A stretch of DNA of 40,805 bases from Streptomyces purpureus. GTDB taxonomy: Bacteria; Actinomycetota; Actinomycetes; Streptomycetales; Streptomycetaceae. The translations under genes and the position numbers were made by a program. This document shows, piece after piece, positions 40,434 to 40,805 of this stretch (positions within the stretch are counted from its first letter, which is position 1; each line of letters begins with the position of its first letter). The DNA lies in the NCBI RefSeq assembly GCF_014648195.1, contig NZ_BMQQ01000004.1, positions 6,018 through 46,822 on the forward strand. The letters run 5' to 3'. The notes under the pieces are model-generated. The model had not been told where the DNA came from. It saw only the letters and a list, made by a program, of their open reading frames with translations, and ran no database searches.

Positions 40434-40805
40434 CCCAGGGGGCCAAGGGCGGGAAAGGGGCCAAGGACGCGCTCAGGGGACCGGCCGCGCGGCTGGCCCG
40501 GCTCATGCCGTCCGGGCCCAGCACCGCCGCCCGCACCCCCTTCGTCCTGCTCGTCGTCGTCCTTCTCGGCGGAGGCCTCATCGGCCTCCTGCTCCTCAAC
40601 TCCGCGCTCAACGAAGGCTCCTTCCGGCTGAGCGAGCTCAAGCGAGAGACCACCGAACTCACCGACGAGGAACAGGCCCTCCAGCGCGACGTGGACGCCC
40701 ACTCCGCCCCCGACGCCCTCGAACGCCGCGCCCGCCGGCTCGGCATGGTCCCCGGCGGCAGCCCCGCCTTCCTCGACCCGGACGGCACCGTTCGCGGCGC
40801 CCCCC
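40430..40805 (+). CDS. ftsL: Cell division protein FtsL, septum formation initiator (partial)
   Basis: Partial, 125 codons before the window ends. GTG 40430 overlaps the rsmH stop (GTGA) with GGGAGG 4 nt upstream. A short basic cytoplasmic segment ([20 protein letters not shown]) precedes one membrane helix ([21 protein letters not shown]), then an external coiled coil ([20 protein letters not shown]) and [21 protein letters not shown], the FtsL/DivIC pattern. It forms the FtsQLB part of the divisome that activates septal wall synthesis. Identification also rests on its fixed place after rsmH. Confidence 0.92.
   Translation, partial: MTQGAKGGKGAKDALRGPAARLARLMPSGPSTAARTPFVLLVVVLLGGGLIGLLLLNSALNEGSFRLSELKRETTELTDEEQALQRDVDAHSAPDALERRARRLGMVPGGSPAFLDPDGTVRGAP

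Overview
The window is chromosomal DNA of a high-GC actinomycete, almost certainly a Streptomyces. The evidence is the very high GC in third codon positions, frequent GTG and TTG starts, HrdB-like promoters, and a gene order that I recall closely matches the core S. coelicolor stretch from about SCO2128 (ArsA-like, upstream of glucokinase) down to SCO2091 (ftsL). I see no insertion sequence, prophage, CRISPR array, rRNA or tRNA. It is conserved core chromosome, so most of the interest lies in regulation and in odd catalytic residues.

Layout. (1) 1-3800, carbon control: ArsA-like protein, DUF5304 protein, glucokinase glkA, then an endonuclease/exonuclease/phosphatase-fold enzyme. (2) 3797-8065: a minus-strand pair (membrane protein and carboxylesterase), then plus-strand plsC, preceded by a tiny predicted leaderless ORF, and the two-component pair macS/macR. 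(3) 8161-12897, central and aromatic metabolism: pfkA with a Crp-like palindrome and the residue signature of a pyrophosphate-dependent enzyme; a fused anthranilate synthase with a tryptophan attenuator (leader peptide with three consecutive Trp codons); and the divergent class II DAHP synthase. (4) 12934-15106, metals and redox: an iron box before bacterioferritin-associated ferredoxin, convergent bacterioferritin, a sulfite-oxidase-like protein, and a His-rich DUF4396 membrane protein behind a copper-type (CsoR) operator. (5) 15129-17882: endonuclease IV and a PASTA Ser/Thr kinase. (6) 17964-23061, thiamine: thiO-thiS-thiG behind a TPP riboswitch, several plus-strand genes including an Rv2175c-like DNA-binding protein, and thiE. 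(7) 23212-27223: metF with a predicted leaderless promoter, a Gln/Tyr-rich membrane protein, a phytoene-desaturase-like oxidoreductase and a DUF4126 protein. (8) 27224-31250: a noncoding stretch ending in a strong plus-strand terminator, then an export-like operon (degenerate ABC ATPase, YhgE/Pip membrane protein, TetR regulator) with a palindromic operator over its promoter. (9) 31363-33373: HEPN-like protein, methyltransferase, DUF3040 protein. (10) 33587-38378: MoxR, DUF58 and transglutaminase operon; then carbonic anhydrase; then the start of the division and cell wall cluster, rsmH and ftsL, the latter cut by the window end.

A recurring theme is start sites with no Shine-Dalgarno sequence but a TANNNT hexamer 6-7 bases upstream, which is the geometry of leaderless transcription. 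It appears at metF, the PASTA kinase, the phytoene-desaturase-like gene, DUF4126, carbonic anhydrase, the phosphatase-fold gene and the mini-ORF before plsC. All product names come from motif recognition by eye; no database search was possible.
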